DNA from: a virus
Reading direction: 5' to 3' (one strand)
Length of the DNA stretch: 44,833 nucleotides
Virus record (IMG/VR): IMGVR_UViG_3300028388_001549
Span: 1-44,833 of that record
Shown: piece by piece, positions 6,532-13,968 of the stretch
Layout: the number at the start of each line of letters is the position of its first letter
Position numbering within the stretch: the first letter of the stretch is position 1
Program-made: the position numbers and the translations under genes
The notes under the pieces: generated by a model
Told to the model about the DNA's origin: nothing
Database searches by the model: none
Seen by the model: the letters and a program-made list of their open reading frames with translations, nothing else

Positions 6532-7427
6532 ACAAAAGAGACTTCAAAGGAATCTGGATACCCGCTGAAATATGGCTGGACACTAAAATGACGATGCAAG
6601 AAAAGTTCTTCTTCGTAGAAATTGACAGCCTTGACGGTGATGACGGATGCTTTGCTTCAAACGAATATTTCAGTAACTTTTTTGGTATCAGCAAAACACG
6701 GGTGTCAATCGTCATCACTTCGTTGGTTGAAAAAGGCTACGTGAAGCGAACGTTGATTTGCAAAGAGGGTACTAAACAAATATTAAAGAGGGTATTAAAC
6801 ATTTGTTATAGACCCCCTTTAATAAAAGTTAAACACCCCTCTTTAAGGAAAGTTATAGACCCTCCCCATGAAAAGTTAAAGGTTAATAATACAGTTAATA
6901 ATACATTAACTAATAATACAATTGATATAAATGGAAATTCTGACGAATTACCGTTTGTTCAAGTTGATGACATTGATGATTTAAAAGCGACTGAAGAAAA
7001 AGAAAAAACTTCCGCCAAAAAAGAAAAGGAAGATTTGCTGAATGCTGATGCGGTGGCGATTGTTGAGTTGTTGAACAAGTTTGCCGAACGGGACTTCTCG
7101 ACAGCTTTGACGGGGCGTGGTTCAGATAATGTCAAGCACGTCAAATCGCTTTTAAAGAAGAAGTACACCCGTGAAGAAATTGAACTGATGGTCATGTTCA
7201 AGATATGGGAATGGAAGGACAGCCCCAAAATGGCGAAGCATCTGAAGCCCGTGACTTTATTCAAGCGACACGGGACAGAATACATCGAAGACGCTTTGAT
7301 GGCGAGAGATAATCCAGCTTTTCAAAAAGCATTGAAGGAAGCGAAGCAAGCGGAATCGAAGAACGGCACAAAATTAACTGGTGGCACAATCACAAGAAAT
7401 GCCGCTGAATCACTTGCAAACTGGTAA
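6528..7427 (+). CDS. Phage replisome organizer / replication initiation protein
   Basis: The 299-residue product has an N-terminal helix-turn-helix domain (FKGIWIPAEIWLD, then SNEYFSNFFGISKTRVS and SLVEKGYVKR) as in phage replisome organizers. A low-complexity Asn/Thr and charged linker follows. The C-terminal block ARED-like VKSLLKKKYTREEIELM ... KPVTLFKRHGTEYIEDAL matches the conserved tail of DnaD-like phage initiators (Phg_2220_C). These proteins bind the origin and bring in the host helicase. The linker-coding DNA (6762-6920) carries direct repeats and an AT-rich tract, as in phages whose origin lies inside the initiator gene. Confidence 0.8.
   Translation: MNKRDFKGIWIPAEIWLDTKMTMQEKFFFVEIDSLDGDDGCFASNEYFSNFFGISKTRVSIVITSLVEKGYVKRTLICKEGTKQILKRVLNICYRPPLIKVKHPSLRKVIDPPHEKLKVNNTVNNTLTNNTIDINGNSDELPFVQVDDIDDLKATEEKEKTSAKKEKEDLLNADAVAIVELLNKFAERDFSTALTGRGSDNVKHVKSLLKKKYTREEIELMVMFKIWEWKDSPKMAKHLKPVTLFKRHGTEYIEDALMARDNPAFQKALKEAKQAESKNGTKLTGGTITRNAAESLANW
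6762..6920. other. Candidate replication origin inside the initiator gene
   Basis: The tract holds AAAGAGGGTAYTAAACA twice (6762-6778 and 6785-6801), GTTATAGACCC twice (6805 and 6852), AAAAGTTAAA twice (6824 and 6871), the last two pairs both 47 bases apart, and then GTTAATAATACA in tandem (6882-6893 and 6894-6905) followed by TTAACTAATAATACA. TTAAAGAGG (6783) and CCTCTTTAA (6838) form an inverted pair. Iterons followed by an AT-rich easily melted stretch inside an initiator gene is the known lambda-O-like arrangement. Confidence 0.6.
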
Positions 7428-7430
7428 ATT

Positions 7431-8297
7431 ATGAGTTCTGAAAACGCACTTATTAAAGTAGAAAACCAGCAAATCAGCATATTGGGAAAATCATTGCTGG
7501 AAGACCTTCGCAGCGCATGGGGAAAACGGGAGATTGAACGAGAAGTGAGCGCAAAAGATGAAGAAACTGGCGAACTGGTGTTCGTCAAAAAGAAGTTTAT
7601 TGTTGACAGCCCAATCAAGCGAATGAACGCTGGTGTTCCAGCTACGGTTTTTTATCGCTTTGTTGAAATGGTAAAGCCTGAAGAAGCGGAACACATTCAG
7701 TCGTTGATTCAGGCTGGGACGTTTGAAGTCGAAAAAGCAATTCAGGCTTTTGAACGTGCGCCAATGGTGGTCATGGACAAGAAAATCAAACCAACCACAT
7801 GGGAGCAAGCGCAAGCCCTGAACACACCTTCAATCGCAACGCTGGTCAAATACAAAGGCGAAAACAAAGCTGAAGACCTTGTTCACCTGATGGTCATGGC
7901 ATTTGCTCGAAAATTTGGTCGTCGAAACGATATGTCTGAAGAAGAAATTCGAGAACTGGCGCAAGACATCGTGATTCATTACCGTCATCTGACGATTGCT
8001 GATTTGAAAATGATTTTGACGAACACGTTGAAGGTGTCAAAGAATCGGTATAATCTGGACTATCAAGGAATGATGGCACTTTTGGAAGAATCATTTCACG
8101 AAAAATTGGAGAACGCCGCACAACAGGCGCATCGTGAACACATGGAAATGACGCATCAGGAAAAAGGTACACGCACACGAAAAGAACCGACGCTTTCAGG
8201 TGACGGAATGACCATCGCCGAGCAAGCGGACTACATCAAGCGTCAAGCAGAATGGGAAGCAAAAGTCAAAGCTGAAAATCAGCAAACAGAAGAATAA
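7431..8297 (+). CDS. Putative replication partner protein (possible helicase loader)
   Basis: The 288-residue product starts three bases after the replisome organizer stops, so the two are co-expressed. It has a conserved-looking core near residues 120-235: TLVKYKGENKAEDLVHLM, then EEEIRELAQDIVIHYRHLTIAD-like helices and a MMALLEESFHEKLE segment. This resembles proteins found beside initiators in Bacteroidota plasmids and phages (DUF6633-like). The C-terminal tail is charged and helical. I see no Walker A motif, so it is not a DnaC-type ATPase. A loader or adaptor role is inferred from position only. Confidence 0.6.
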   Translation: MSSENALIKVENQQISILGKSLLEDLRSAWGKREIEREVSAKDEETGELVFVKKKFIVDSPIKRMNAGVPATVFYRFVEMVKPEEAEHIQSLIQAGTFEVEKAIQAFERAPMVVMDKKIKPTTWEQAQALNTPSIATLVKYKGENKAEDLVHLMVMAFARKFGRRNDMSEEEIRELAQDIVIHYRHLTIADLKMILTNTLKVSKNRYNLDYQGMMALLEESFHEKLENAAQQAHREHMEMTHQEKGTRTRKEPTLSGDGMTIAEQADYIKRQAEWEAKVKAENQQTEE

Positions 8298-8313
8298 TCA
8301 AATCAATCATCAC

Positions 8314-8325
8314 TTTAAATCGACA
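8314..8325 (+). promoter_or_regulatory. Leader motif TTTAAATCGACA before 8329
   Basis: Exact motif preceded by ATCATCAC and ending three bases before the ATG at 8329. Confidence 0.7.
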
Positions 8326-8328
8326 ATC

Positions 8329-9216
8329 ATGCAACGCACAAATGATGAATTCACAAGGTCGTGGATAATAGAAAAATCCATTGAAATTTGTGATCGTTAC
8401 GAATACGGAGTTTTGACGCTTCGTGCTTTACACTATCAATTGGTTTCTATTGGAATGACCAATTCCATGAAGCATTACAAACGTGTCGTCGGCGCAATGA
8501 TAAAAGCCCGATGGGACGGTGACATCGCTTTTGAGCAATTCAGCGACCATGACAGGGGTGTTCTTGGTTCAACAGACTTTGAATCGGTATCGCTCGAAGA
8601 TTCTATTGAGAACGCAAAGCGACAGGTTGAAGCATGGATGACCAGTTTTTATCGAAACCGCTGGGAGCAACAACCATACGTCCCAGAAGTATGGATTGAG
8701 AAGAAAGCATTGCAGGGGGTTTTTCAGACTGTTTGCAACTCAAAGGGCGTTGCACTTGCACCATGTAAAGGGTACCCATCATTGACATTTCTGAACGAAG
8801 CGACTGAACGTTTTCAAAATGTAGCCAGCGAAGGTAAAACGCCAATCATTCTTTATTTTGGCGATTACGATGCTACTGGTGAAGACATCCCACGGAGCAT
8901 TGAAGAAAATCTGGAAAAGCTGGGGCAGTATGTCGAAGTCAAGCGAATTGCATTGATGGAAGAACAAGTCATTGAACTGAAGCTACCGCCAGCACCAACA
9001 AAATCAACTGATAGTCGTGCCGCAAATTGGGATGGCTTGGGTCAAGTTGAATTGGATGCTGTTGAACCGAATCTTCTGAAAAAAATGTGTGAAGATGCTA
9101 TCGACGAATATTTTGACGAAGACATTTATCAGGAAATGCGTGACAAGCTGGAAGAAGAACGAATCGAATATCGAGCGCAACTGAAGAAGTTTGTCAATGA
9201 AGAAATCAAAGACTGA
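8329..9216 (+). CDS. Spo11/TopoVI-A-like Toprim protein (mini-A type)
   Basis: The 295-residue product joins an N-terminal winged-helix region (LTLRALHYQLVS, residues 29-40, with Tyr36 where TopoVI-A and Spo11 carry their active tyrosine) to a Toprim domain. The Toprim signs are EVWIEKKAL (Glu124) and LYFGDYDATGEDI (Asp179, Asp181). A helical acidic tail follows. Full TopoVI-A is longer; short forms called mini-A are known from mobile elements. It could nick or bind DNA during replication or packaging. No B subunit (GHKL ATPase) is visible in this window. Whether Tyr36 is catalytic is unproven. Confidence 0.75.
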   Translation: MQRTNDEFTRSWIIEKSIEICDRYEYGVLTLRALHYQLVSIGMTNSMKHYKRVVGAMIKARWDGDIAFEQFSDHDRGVLGSTDFESVSLEDSIENAKRQVEAWMTSFYRNRWEQQPYVPEVWIEKKALQGVFQTVCNSKGVALAPCKGYPSLTFLNEATERFQNVASEGKTPIILYFGDYDATGEDIPRSIEENLEKLGQYVEVKRIALMEEQVIELKLPPAPTKSTDSRAANWDGLGQVELDAVEPNLLKKMCEDAIDEYFDEDIYQEMRDKLEEERIEYRAQLKKFVNEEIKD

Positions 9217-9539
9217 TGACATTCAACCGATACCGCAGTCGAAGAAGACGTGTAAAGCCCAAACCGACCATCATCAAGCGGTTTCGCATCAATAGCACCG
9301 AAGAACAAGGAATGACGGTCAAAGCGGTTCGTCTCAATATGGTCAAAACGGGATGCAATATGGTCATCACTTGCGACGAAGATGGGTTCACAGACGGTTG
9401 GCAATTCAGAGTTTTTGTAAATAGCAGGGGCATTGACTGGAAAGAAGGTCATTTTTGGGTGAAGCGTTTCTTCAATCAAAATGTGACTGAAAAGATATTG
9501 AAGTTGGTCAGTGATTACGAAGACCAGCTTCCATTTTGA
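9216..9539 (+). CDS. Hypothetical basic protein, 107 residues
   Basis: The ATG at 9216 overlaps the TGA of the Toprim gene (CTGATGAC), which indicates coupling. The N-terminus is strongly basic (RYRSRRRRVKPKP) and could contact nucleic acid. The rest has short strands and aromatic residues (GWQFRVFVNSRGIDW). I do not recognise the family. Confidence 0.6.
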   Translation: MTFNRYRSRRRRVKPKPTIIKRFRINSTEEQGMTVKAVRLNMVKTGCNMVITCDEDGFTDGWQFRVFVNSRGIDWKEGHFWVKRFFNQNVTEKILKLVSDYEDQLPF

Positions 9540-9571
9540 ATCAATTTTTTTCATCTTAAAAACATCGAACG

Positions 9572-9931
9572 ATGGCTTTAAAAAAGACGGATTACACCGT
9601 AAATCGGGGCATTGAGAAACTCCAATATCAACGTGGGGTGAAAATCAATGACAAATCGACCAACTTGACCGTTGTGCTGGTCAAGAACTACAAAAAAGGG
9701 TTTTACCACATTGAAATCAAGTGGAACGCCGAGCAAATCACAGAAAACAACGTTGACGACCAAGCGACGATGAAGACGCTGACCGACCTTGCTTTGGTGG
9801 CTGCAAAAGACGGGGCGAAGTGGAAGAAAGAATGGCACGAAAATCAACCCATCGACCCAGCGCAAACAGAAATGTTTGAAGGTTCTGACGACGACACGCT
9901 GGACATGGGGTTCGCCGCTGAAGGTTCGTAA
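9572..9931 (+). CDS. Hypothetical protein, 119 residues
   Basis: The start is preceded by TTCATCTTAAAAACATCGAACG, a degenerate copy of the phage leader, which supports it. The protein is soluble, beta-rich at first (LTVVLVKNYKKGFYHIEIKW) and ends in an acidic tail (FEGSDDDTLDMG). No family recognised. A hairpin terminator follows at 9947-9990, so this gene ends a transcription unit that may begin upstream of 5745. Confidence 0.6.
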   Translation: MALKKTDYTVNRGIEKLQYQRGVKINDKSTNLTVVLVKNYKKGFYHIEIKWNAEQITENNVDDQATMKTLTDLALVAAKDGAKWKKEWHENQPIDPAQTEMFEGSDDDTLDMGFAAEGS

Positions 9932-9946
9932 ACAATTTCATCACAT

Positions 9947-9990
9947 GAAGAACGACAGTTGACTTTTGATTGATTGTCGTTCTTCTTCTC
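9947..9990 (+). terminator. Intrinsic terminator-like hairpin
   Basis: GAAGAACGACA (9947-9957) pairs perfectly with TGTCGTTCTTC (9975-9985), an 11-bp stem with a 17-nt loop, followed by TTCTC. The next gene starts at 10003. Confidence 0.75.
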
Positions 9991-10002
9991 AAATTATCGA
10001 CA
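9991..10002 (+). promoter_or_regulatory. Leader motif AAATTATCGACA deciding the 10003 start
   Basis: The motif directly abuts the ATG at 10003. The frame is open from 9970, but that part overlaps the terminator arm. Confidence 0.55.
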
Positions 10003-10239
10003 ATGCCAAAATTCAATTACAAAAAACTGTTTGACGATATGACAGCGACATTCGAGTTCGGTGACACCTATAAGGGGAAAGCATCAGACATCGGCATCAC
10101 TTACAACGACTTTGTGAAGATGCGAAAGAATGAACCCGTGTCGCTTGAATGCGTGATGGCGTGTGCTGAATACATGATTCCATTCACAGATGAAACCGAG
10201 AACATCGGCGAATCTATTCAAAACTACATTGAACAATGA
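10003..10239 (+). CDS. Small Cro/XRE-like HTH protein
   Basis: The 78-residue product has a pattern like a small helix-turn-helix regulator: KASDIGITYNDFVKMRKNE, then PVSLECVMACAEYMI, resembling the scaffold and recognition helices of Cro/CI-like proteins. The N-terminus (FNYKKLFDDM) and acidic C-terminus flank it. It could be a second phage regulator beside the winged-helix protein at 817. It overlaps the next gene by four bases. The assignment is moderate, since the family is short and diverse. Confidence 0.55.
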   Translation: MPKFNYKKLFDDMTATFEFGDTYKGKASDIGITYNDFVKMRKNEPVSLECVMACAEYMIPFTDETENIGESIQNYIEQ

Positions 10240-10790
10240 TACTATCCTTTAAGCGTGAAACCCCATGGGGAGAACCGACCGACTTTAAACTAAAAATTCA
10301 AGCGGGCATCAAGAAACACACATTCAGACTTGGCGACCGTTGGAAAGCTGGCAACGTGATTGACTTTTGGGAGGAAAACCCACGAAATGTCACGATGAAC
10401 CCAGCACCGTTTTTTTTGAAAGACTACAATCTGGCTGACCAATGGAAGACCGTCGAGAAAGACGGCGAGACAATCAACAAACCGCTGGCATTTGCAATTG
10501 AACGATTCTGGATGAAGTTTGAAGATGCACCCAATTTGGAGGGCATCAAAGACAACTTTCTTTTTCAACTGAAGATTGGCGATTTGTGGATTGACCGAAT
10601 GGAAATGCTGAACATGGTTGCAATGGCTGACGGTCTTGACACTTATCAGAATTTGACGGGGTGGTTCAATGTCATCAGGAAGAAGCGCAAAAAGCAAGTA
10701 TTGACGGGTCAGGTGATTCATTGGACGGGTGCATCAGTCTATGATTGGGACACCGCAGAAGTTATCGACGGGAAGAAATTACCGTATTAA
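10236..10790 (+). CDS. Putative ASCH/PUA-like phage protein
   Basis: The 184-residue product opens with MILSFKRETPWGEPTDF, then IQAGIKKHTFRLGDRWKAGN and VIDFWEENPRN. This beginning resembles ASCH-like phage proteins that start with an ILSFK strand followed by a KxHT(I/F)R motif and an RW.xG block. ASCH domains bind RNA or modified bases. The ending HWTGASVYDWDTAEVIDGK is also typical of phage paralogs. It contains an eight-T run at about 10409-10416 that the frame reads through normally. Function is inferred from resemblance only. Confidence 0.55.
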   Translation: MILSFKRETPWGEPTDFKLKIQAGIKKHTFRLGDRWKAGNVIDFWEENPRNVTMNPAPFFLKDYNLADQWKTVEKDGETINKPLAFAIERFWMKFEDAPNLEGIKDNFLFQLKIGDLWIDRMEMLNMVAMADGLDTYQNLTGWFNVIRKKRKKQVLTGQVIHWTGASVYDWDTAEVIDGKKLPY

Positions 10791-10800
10791 ATCATCATCA

Positions 10801-10813
10801 AAATAAATCGACA
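10801..10813 (+). promoter_or_regulatory. Leader motif AAATAAATCGACA before 10815
   Basis: The motif, preceded by ATCATCATCA, ends one base before the ATG at 10815. Confidence 0.6.
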
Positions 10814-10814
10814 A

Positions 10815-11072
10815 ATGAAATTCGTATCACTCAACGGGTACATTGACGACCAGAGTTCGTTCATATCCATAACCATTGAAGGGGGCAATAATTCAGACAG
10901 CATCGGCGACCAAATATGGATAAATAAAGAAGGGACAGAAATGCAAGTTCTTGACTATGCTGATGCTGATGTCTTGAAGGAAACTGAAGAATTATTCCAA
11001 GGTGGAAGTCAGCACGGTTCGCATCGTCGAGCATTCAGGGGCGCAATGCGTCGAATGGGAATCACTTACTAA
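10815..11072 (+). CDS. Hypothetical protein, 85 residues
   Basis: The start has the standard leader (10801-10813). The product is soluble: an acidic first half with strands (MKFVSLNGYIDD, SSFISITIEGG) and a basic end (SHRRAFRGAMRRMGITY). The stop overlaps the start of the GIY-YIG gene (TAATGA). No family recognised. Confidence 0.55.
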   Translation: MKFVSLNGYIDDQSSFISITIEGGNNSDSIGDQIWINKEGTEMQVLDYADADVLKETEELFQGGSQHGSHRRAFRGAMRRMGITY

Positions 11073-11542
11073 TGATTTGGTCAAAGAAGAAGCGACGCAC
11101 GAAGCGAAAGAAGCGTCGCCCGATGCGTCGTTCTGTTTACTTGATGGAGCGCAAGACCAATCGAACATGGCGTTCAATACTGACTGGCAAACGTGAAATC
11201 AAAATCGGCATCGCCAAGAACAGCGAAGAACGTCATCAGTCTGTTGACAATGGAATACCTGGGCGTGTGGTCATCATCGCTGAATATCGAGTTGACAGAG
11301 CATCGAGCATTGAAGCCCAGCTTCACAGAAAGTACAAGTCAGACAATTTCACGGTCAAAAATGCGAAACGTGGTGCTGGCTCAACAGAGTTCTTCAGATT
11401 GACCAATTCTGAAGTCAGAGACATCAAACGGTTTCTTCGGAAAAAATCAGGGCAGCAAGCCGAAGGAAGCGTCATCGTGTGGATTTTTATTTTATCAATT
11501 CTTGCTGTTTACCTCATTCACAAATTCAATATTTTACAATGA
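11072..11542 (+). CDS. GIY-YIG (T5orf172-like) nuclease with C-terminal membrane segment
   Basis: The 156-residue product has a strongly basic start (KKKRRTKRKKRRPMRR), then a T5orf172/Mug113-type GIY-YIG core: SVYLMERKTN, EIKIGIAKNSEER, RVVIIAEYRVDRASSIEAQLH in pieces, and a terminal EFFRLTNSEV. Residues about 130-152 form a hydrophobic span (SVIVWIFILSILAVYLIH). GIY-YIG domains cut or nick DNA; a membrane-tethered form is unusual. The start at 11072 overlaps the preceding stop, and its own stop overlaps the next start (ATGA), so it sits in a tight operon. Confidence 0.7.
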   Translation: MIWSKKKRRTKRKKRRPMRRSVYLMERKTNRTWRSILTGKREIKIGIAKNSEERHQSVDNGIPGRVVIIAEYRVDRASSIEAQLHRKYKSDNFTVKNAKRGAGSTEFFRLTNSEVRDIKRFLRKKSGQQAEGSVIVWIFILSILAVYLIHKFNILQ

Positions 11543-12249
11543 AAGGACTGGACAACCGAACGATTCTATTGGGGATAGACCCTTCATTTGTCAATTGTGG
11601 CGTGTGCATTTACAACCCCAAAGGCAAGTCGATGAACATGAAAACGGGTGATATGATGTCAATGGTCAAGTGGATTCAAACGCAATGCAAGCTGAAGAAC
11701 ATCATTGCAATTGTTGAGAACCCAGCATTGGACAGCACCACGTTCGGAATGTGGGGCATGGTCAAAGCCAAAATTGACGGCATGATGAATTACAACAAAC
11801 AGCGATTCAATAAAATCGTCAAGAAAGTGTCAATGGCTGATATACAGTCGTCTTTCTCAATAGCGATGAACTACGCACAAAAAGTGGGTGAAAACAAAGC
11901 AGCCGCAAAGCAAATGATTCTGATGCTTCGTCATGCGAACGTTCCAGTCATTGAGGTTGCACCGTCATCGAGGGACAAAGCATTTACCAAAAAATCAGGG
12001 AAAACGGTTCGTCGTGATGTCAAGTTTCTGAAGATGCCCACCAAAACCACACAAGCACAATTCAAAGAGTTGACAGAACATGAAGGGAGAACATCAGAAC
12101 ACGCCAGAGACGCAGCCACGTTGGTTTGGGGGCGAACCGCAGTTTGGGCAAGGAATCAGGTTGCAATTGAACTGGCACGTCAAGAACGACAACCATCAAG
12201 ACCCAGCACGACAAACGGGAATTACTTTATCTTAAATTCGACAACATGA
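11539..12249 (+). CDS. RuvC-like Holliday junction resolvase
   Basis: The 236-residue product starts at 11539, overlapping the upstream stop; the longer frame from 11479 is not needed. It shows the RNase H-fold acidic set of RuvC-type resolvases: Asp14 in LLGIDPSFVNCGV, Glu60 in AIVENPAL, and the terminal helix EHARDAATL with His188 and Asp191. RuvC cuts four-way junctions, which fits the RecT recombination system and packaging of branched DNA. Its stop codon overlaps a tiny membrane-peptide gene at 12246. Confidence 0.8.
   Translation: MKGLDNRTILLGIDPSFVNCGVCIYNPKGKSMNMKTGDMMSMVKWIQTQCKLKNIIAIVENPALDSTTFGMWGMVKAKIDGMMNYNKQRFNKIVKKVSMADIQSSFSIAMNYAQKVGENKAAAKQMILMLRHANVPVIEVAPSSRDKAFTKKSGKTVRRDVKFLKMPTKTTQAQFKELTEHEGRTSEHARDAATLVWGRTAVWARNQVAIELARQERQPSRPSTTNGNYFILNSTT
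12232..12243 (+). promoter_or_regulatory. Leader-like TTAAATTCGACA before the 12246 peptide
   Basis: This variant ends two bases before the ATG at 12246 even though it lies inside the end of the RuvC-like gene. It supports translation of the tiny gene. Confidence 0.5.
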
Positions 12250-12332
12250 TTCTAAAAATCATCATCGTCATCGGTATTTGCTGGATTCTTTCTGAAGACC
12301 AAAACGCCAATCAAGATGAACGACCTGACTGA
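12246..12332 (+). CDS. Tiny single-span membrane peptide, 28 residues
   Basis: ATG at 12246 (overlapping the RuvC-like stop) to TGA at 12330-12332 encodes 28 residues: a hydrophobic segment (ILKIIIVIGICWIL) and a polar tail (SEDQNANQDERPD). The next gene starts inside it at 12316 in another frame. The end of the hydrophobic part and the tail start, WILSEDQN, resemble YILNDEQN of the 23-residue peptide at 5745, and both contain VIG. Together they look like a small family. Function unknown. Confidence 0.5.
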   Translation: MILKIIIVIGICWILSEDQNANQDERPD

Positions 12333-12522
12333 TAAACAACGGGCAGTTTATGACGCATTCAAAAAGCACGGTCGGTCACGCCCAGACTTTATCGCCAAAC
12401 AGATGGGGTTCACTGAAAGTGCGTACATCTACGGAGGAATAAAGGCGTTGGTCAGAAAAGGATATTTGAAGCGATGCGACGGTCAAAGTTTAAAATTTGT
12501 TCACTACGAAATCATAAAATGA
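12316..12522 (+). CDS. Small winged-helix DNA-binding protein
   Basis: The 68-residue product fits a single winged helix: LTDKQRAVYDAFKKHG, then RPDFIAKQMGFTESAYIYGGI as helix-turn-helix and ALVRKGYLKRCDG leading into a short wing. Proteins of this size often act as transcription or excision regulators. The gene overlaps the end of the 28-residue peptide gene and ends two bases before the HNH-like gene. Confidence 0.65.
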   Translation: MNDLTDKQRAVYDAFKKHGRSRPDFIAKQMGFTESAYIYGGIKALVRKGYLKRCDGQSLKFVHYEIIK

Positions 12523-12523
12523 T

Positions 12524-12883
12524 ATGCCAAAATATCCCACTTCAGAAGGAAAAATGATTGATAAAAAAGTCATTGACCGCAAAGTTGCGAAAGCGAAACA
12601 AAGCTATGTTCAGAATTTTTATGATGAACACGGGTATCACTTTTGCGAAAGAACCAATCGTTCAGATTTGCCGCTGGATTGTAGTCACATCATATCGGTC
12701 AGAATGTGTCAGGCGACTGGAAGAAGTGAATTGGCATGGAACGAACAAAACATCGAATTGCTGAATCGTCATGCACACATGGAGATTGAACGCTGGTCAA
12801 ATGATAAGCGTGAATCGTGGTATCATGCACGAAAAGACGGCAGAACGTTCGATGAATTTATCATCAATCAAAATCAACAATAA
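12524..12883 (+). CDS. HNH-like (His-Me finger) protein
   Basis: The 119-residue product holds a candidate HNH core: FCERTN (Cys41), DCSHIISV (Cys53, His55), then WNEQNIELLNRHAHMEIE with Asn76, His83 and His85. The order DCSHI ... W..NIELL...H matches phage HNH and NinG/recombination-endonuclease-like proteins. The second pair of metal-binding Cys usual in larger HNH enzymes is not seen (NRHAH replaces CxxC-H), so activity is uncertain. The stop overlaps the next start (TAATGG). Confidence 0.6.
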   Translation: MPKYPTSEGKMIDKKVIDRKVAKAKQSYVQNFYDEHGYHFCERTNRSDLPLDCSHIISVRMCQATGRSELAWNEQNIELLNRHAHMEIERWSNDKRESWYHARKDGRTFDEFIINQNQQ

Positions 12884-13281
12884 TGGAAATCATCATTTCG
12901 ATGTTAGCACTTATTTTATTTACGGTATCGGATGCGATGTCTGATGCGTGGATGTTCAGAGACTTCAGAAATTGTCAGCGAGATTTGGAAGCCAACAAGC
13001 GGTGGCACCGATGGCAGTTTGTTCGACAATCAGCTTTGATTTTGACTGTCGCTTTCTTCGCAGGGAAGTGGCAGTTGGTCATTTTCGGGGCTTCTTTATT
13101 TTGGGTCATTCACGATGGTATTGTCAACATCATCGGTCTTCAAAAGCCGTTCTTTTACGTCGGTCAGACCGCAGCGATTGACAAATTCTTCAGACGCTTC
13201 AATCAGCCAGAATTGATGATGGCTATTGCAAAAATTATCATGGTGGCGGTGTCCGTCACTCTTTATTTCATCTTTAAATAA
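12883..13281 (+). CDS. Multi-pass membrane protein, 132 residues
   Basis: The product has hydrophobic segments at its start (IIISMLALILFTVSDAM), in the middle (ALILTVAFFAG, LVIFGASLFWVIHDGIVNI) and at the end (AIAKIIMVAVSVTLYFIF), predicting three or four membrane spans. Between them is a conserved-looking loop with DAWMFRDFR and WHRWQFVRQ. Similar small membrane proteins occur in Bacteroidota phages; the role is unknown. It could take part in lysis, but it is 0.7 kb away from the amidase with an exonuclease gene between. Confidence 0.6.
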   Translation: MEIIISMLALILFTVSDAMSDAWMFRDFRNCQRDLEANKRWHRWQFVRQSALILTVAFFAGKWQLVIFGASLFWVIHDGIVNIIGLQKPFFYVGQTAAIDKFFRRFNQPELMMAIAKIIMVAVSVTLYFIFK

Positions 13282-13290
13282 ATCGAAACA

Positions 13291-13968
13291 ATGAAATTAG
13301 TATTCGACATTGAAACGGTACGTCAGCACAAAGCATGGAGCGAATGCCCAGAGAACGTGAAAGCCGCATGGGAGTATGTGGCAAAGTCTAAGTTCCCAGA
13401 ACTTGAAGCGGGTGTTGCTTATCACGAAAAAGCCGCATTATTCCCAGAGTTCGGAAAAATCGTTGTCATCAGCGCAATGAGTAGCAAAACCAAAGAAATT
13501 GAAAGTTTTACGGGAATGGAGTTTGGCGGCGCAAACGCTGAATTTACGCTTTTGAAGAACTTCAAAGATCGCATCGAGCGTGGTGACTGGCGTGGTTCTC
13601 AACTCATTGGTCACTACATCAAAGGGTTTGACATACCGTACATCGTGACACGCATGGCAGCGCATTCAATCGAGATACCGCAGTTGTTCAAACTGTATGG
13701 TCAGAAGCCATGGGAAATGACGCTGATTGACACGAAGGATGTTTGGAAGCAAGGTATTTATCAGACATCGCAAGCCGCATCACTTATCGCCATTTGTTTG
13801 ACGCTTGGTGTTGAATCGCCAAAGCAAGATATTTCGGGCGGCGACGTGGGTGAAGTCTATTATTCAGACGACGAAGATGCTGTCGAGCGAATCAAAAACT
13901 ATTGTGAAGCTGATGTCAGAGCAACCGCACAAGTATTCAACAAGATGTTCAAATTGAAAATGACATAG
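13291..13968 (+). CDS. DnaQ/PolB-like 3'-5' exonuclease
   Basis: The 225-residue product has the DEDD exonuclease set: LVFDIETV (Asp6, Glu8) at the start, GHYIKGFDIPYI (Asp114) in the middle and NYCEADVRAT (Asp208) near the end, as in the predicted PolB-like exonuclease family. It would remove nucleotides from 3' ends during repair, recombination or replication. No polymerase domain is attached or encoded nearby. The leader TTTAAATAAATCGAAACA before the ATG is a variant of the phage leader. Confidence 0.8.
   Translation: MKLVFDIETVRQHKAWSECPENVKAAWEYVAKSKFPELEAGVAYHEKAALFPEFGKIVVISAMSSKTKEIESFTGMEFGGANAEFTLLKNFKDRIERGDWRGSQLIGHYIKGFDIPYIVTRMAAHSIEIPQLFKLYGQKPWEMTLIDTKDVWKQGIYQTSQAASLIAICLTLGVESPKQDISGGDVGEVYYSDDEDAVERIKNYCEADVRATAQVFNKMFKLKMT

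Noticed and set aside
10409-10416. T8 run in the ASCH-like gene as a frameshift site
   Set aside because: The reading frame continues normally through it with family-like sequence on both sides, and alternative frames give nothing recognisable.
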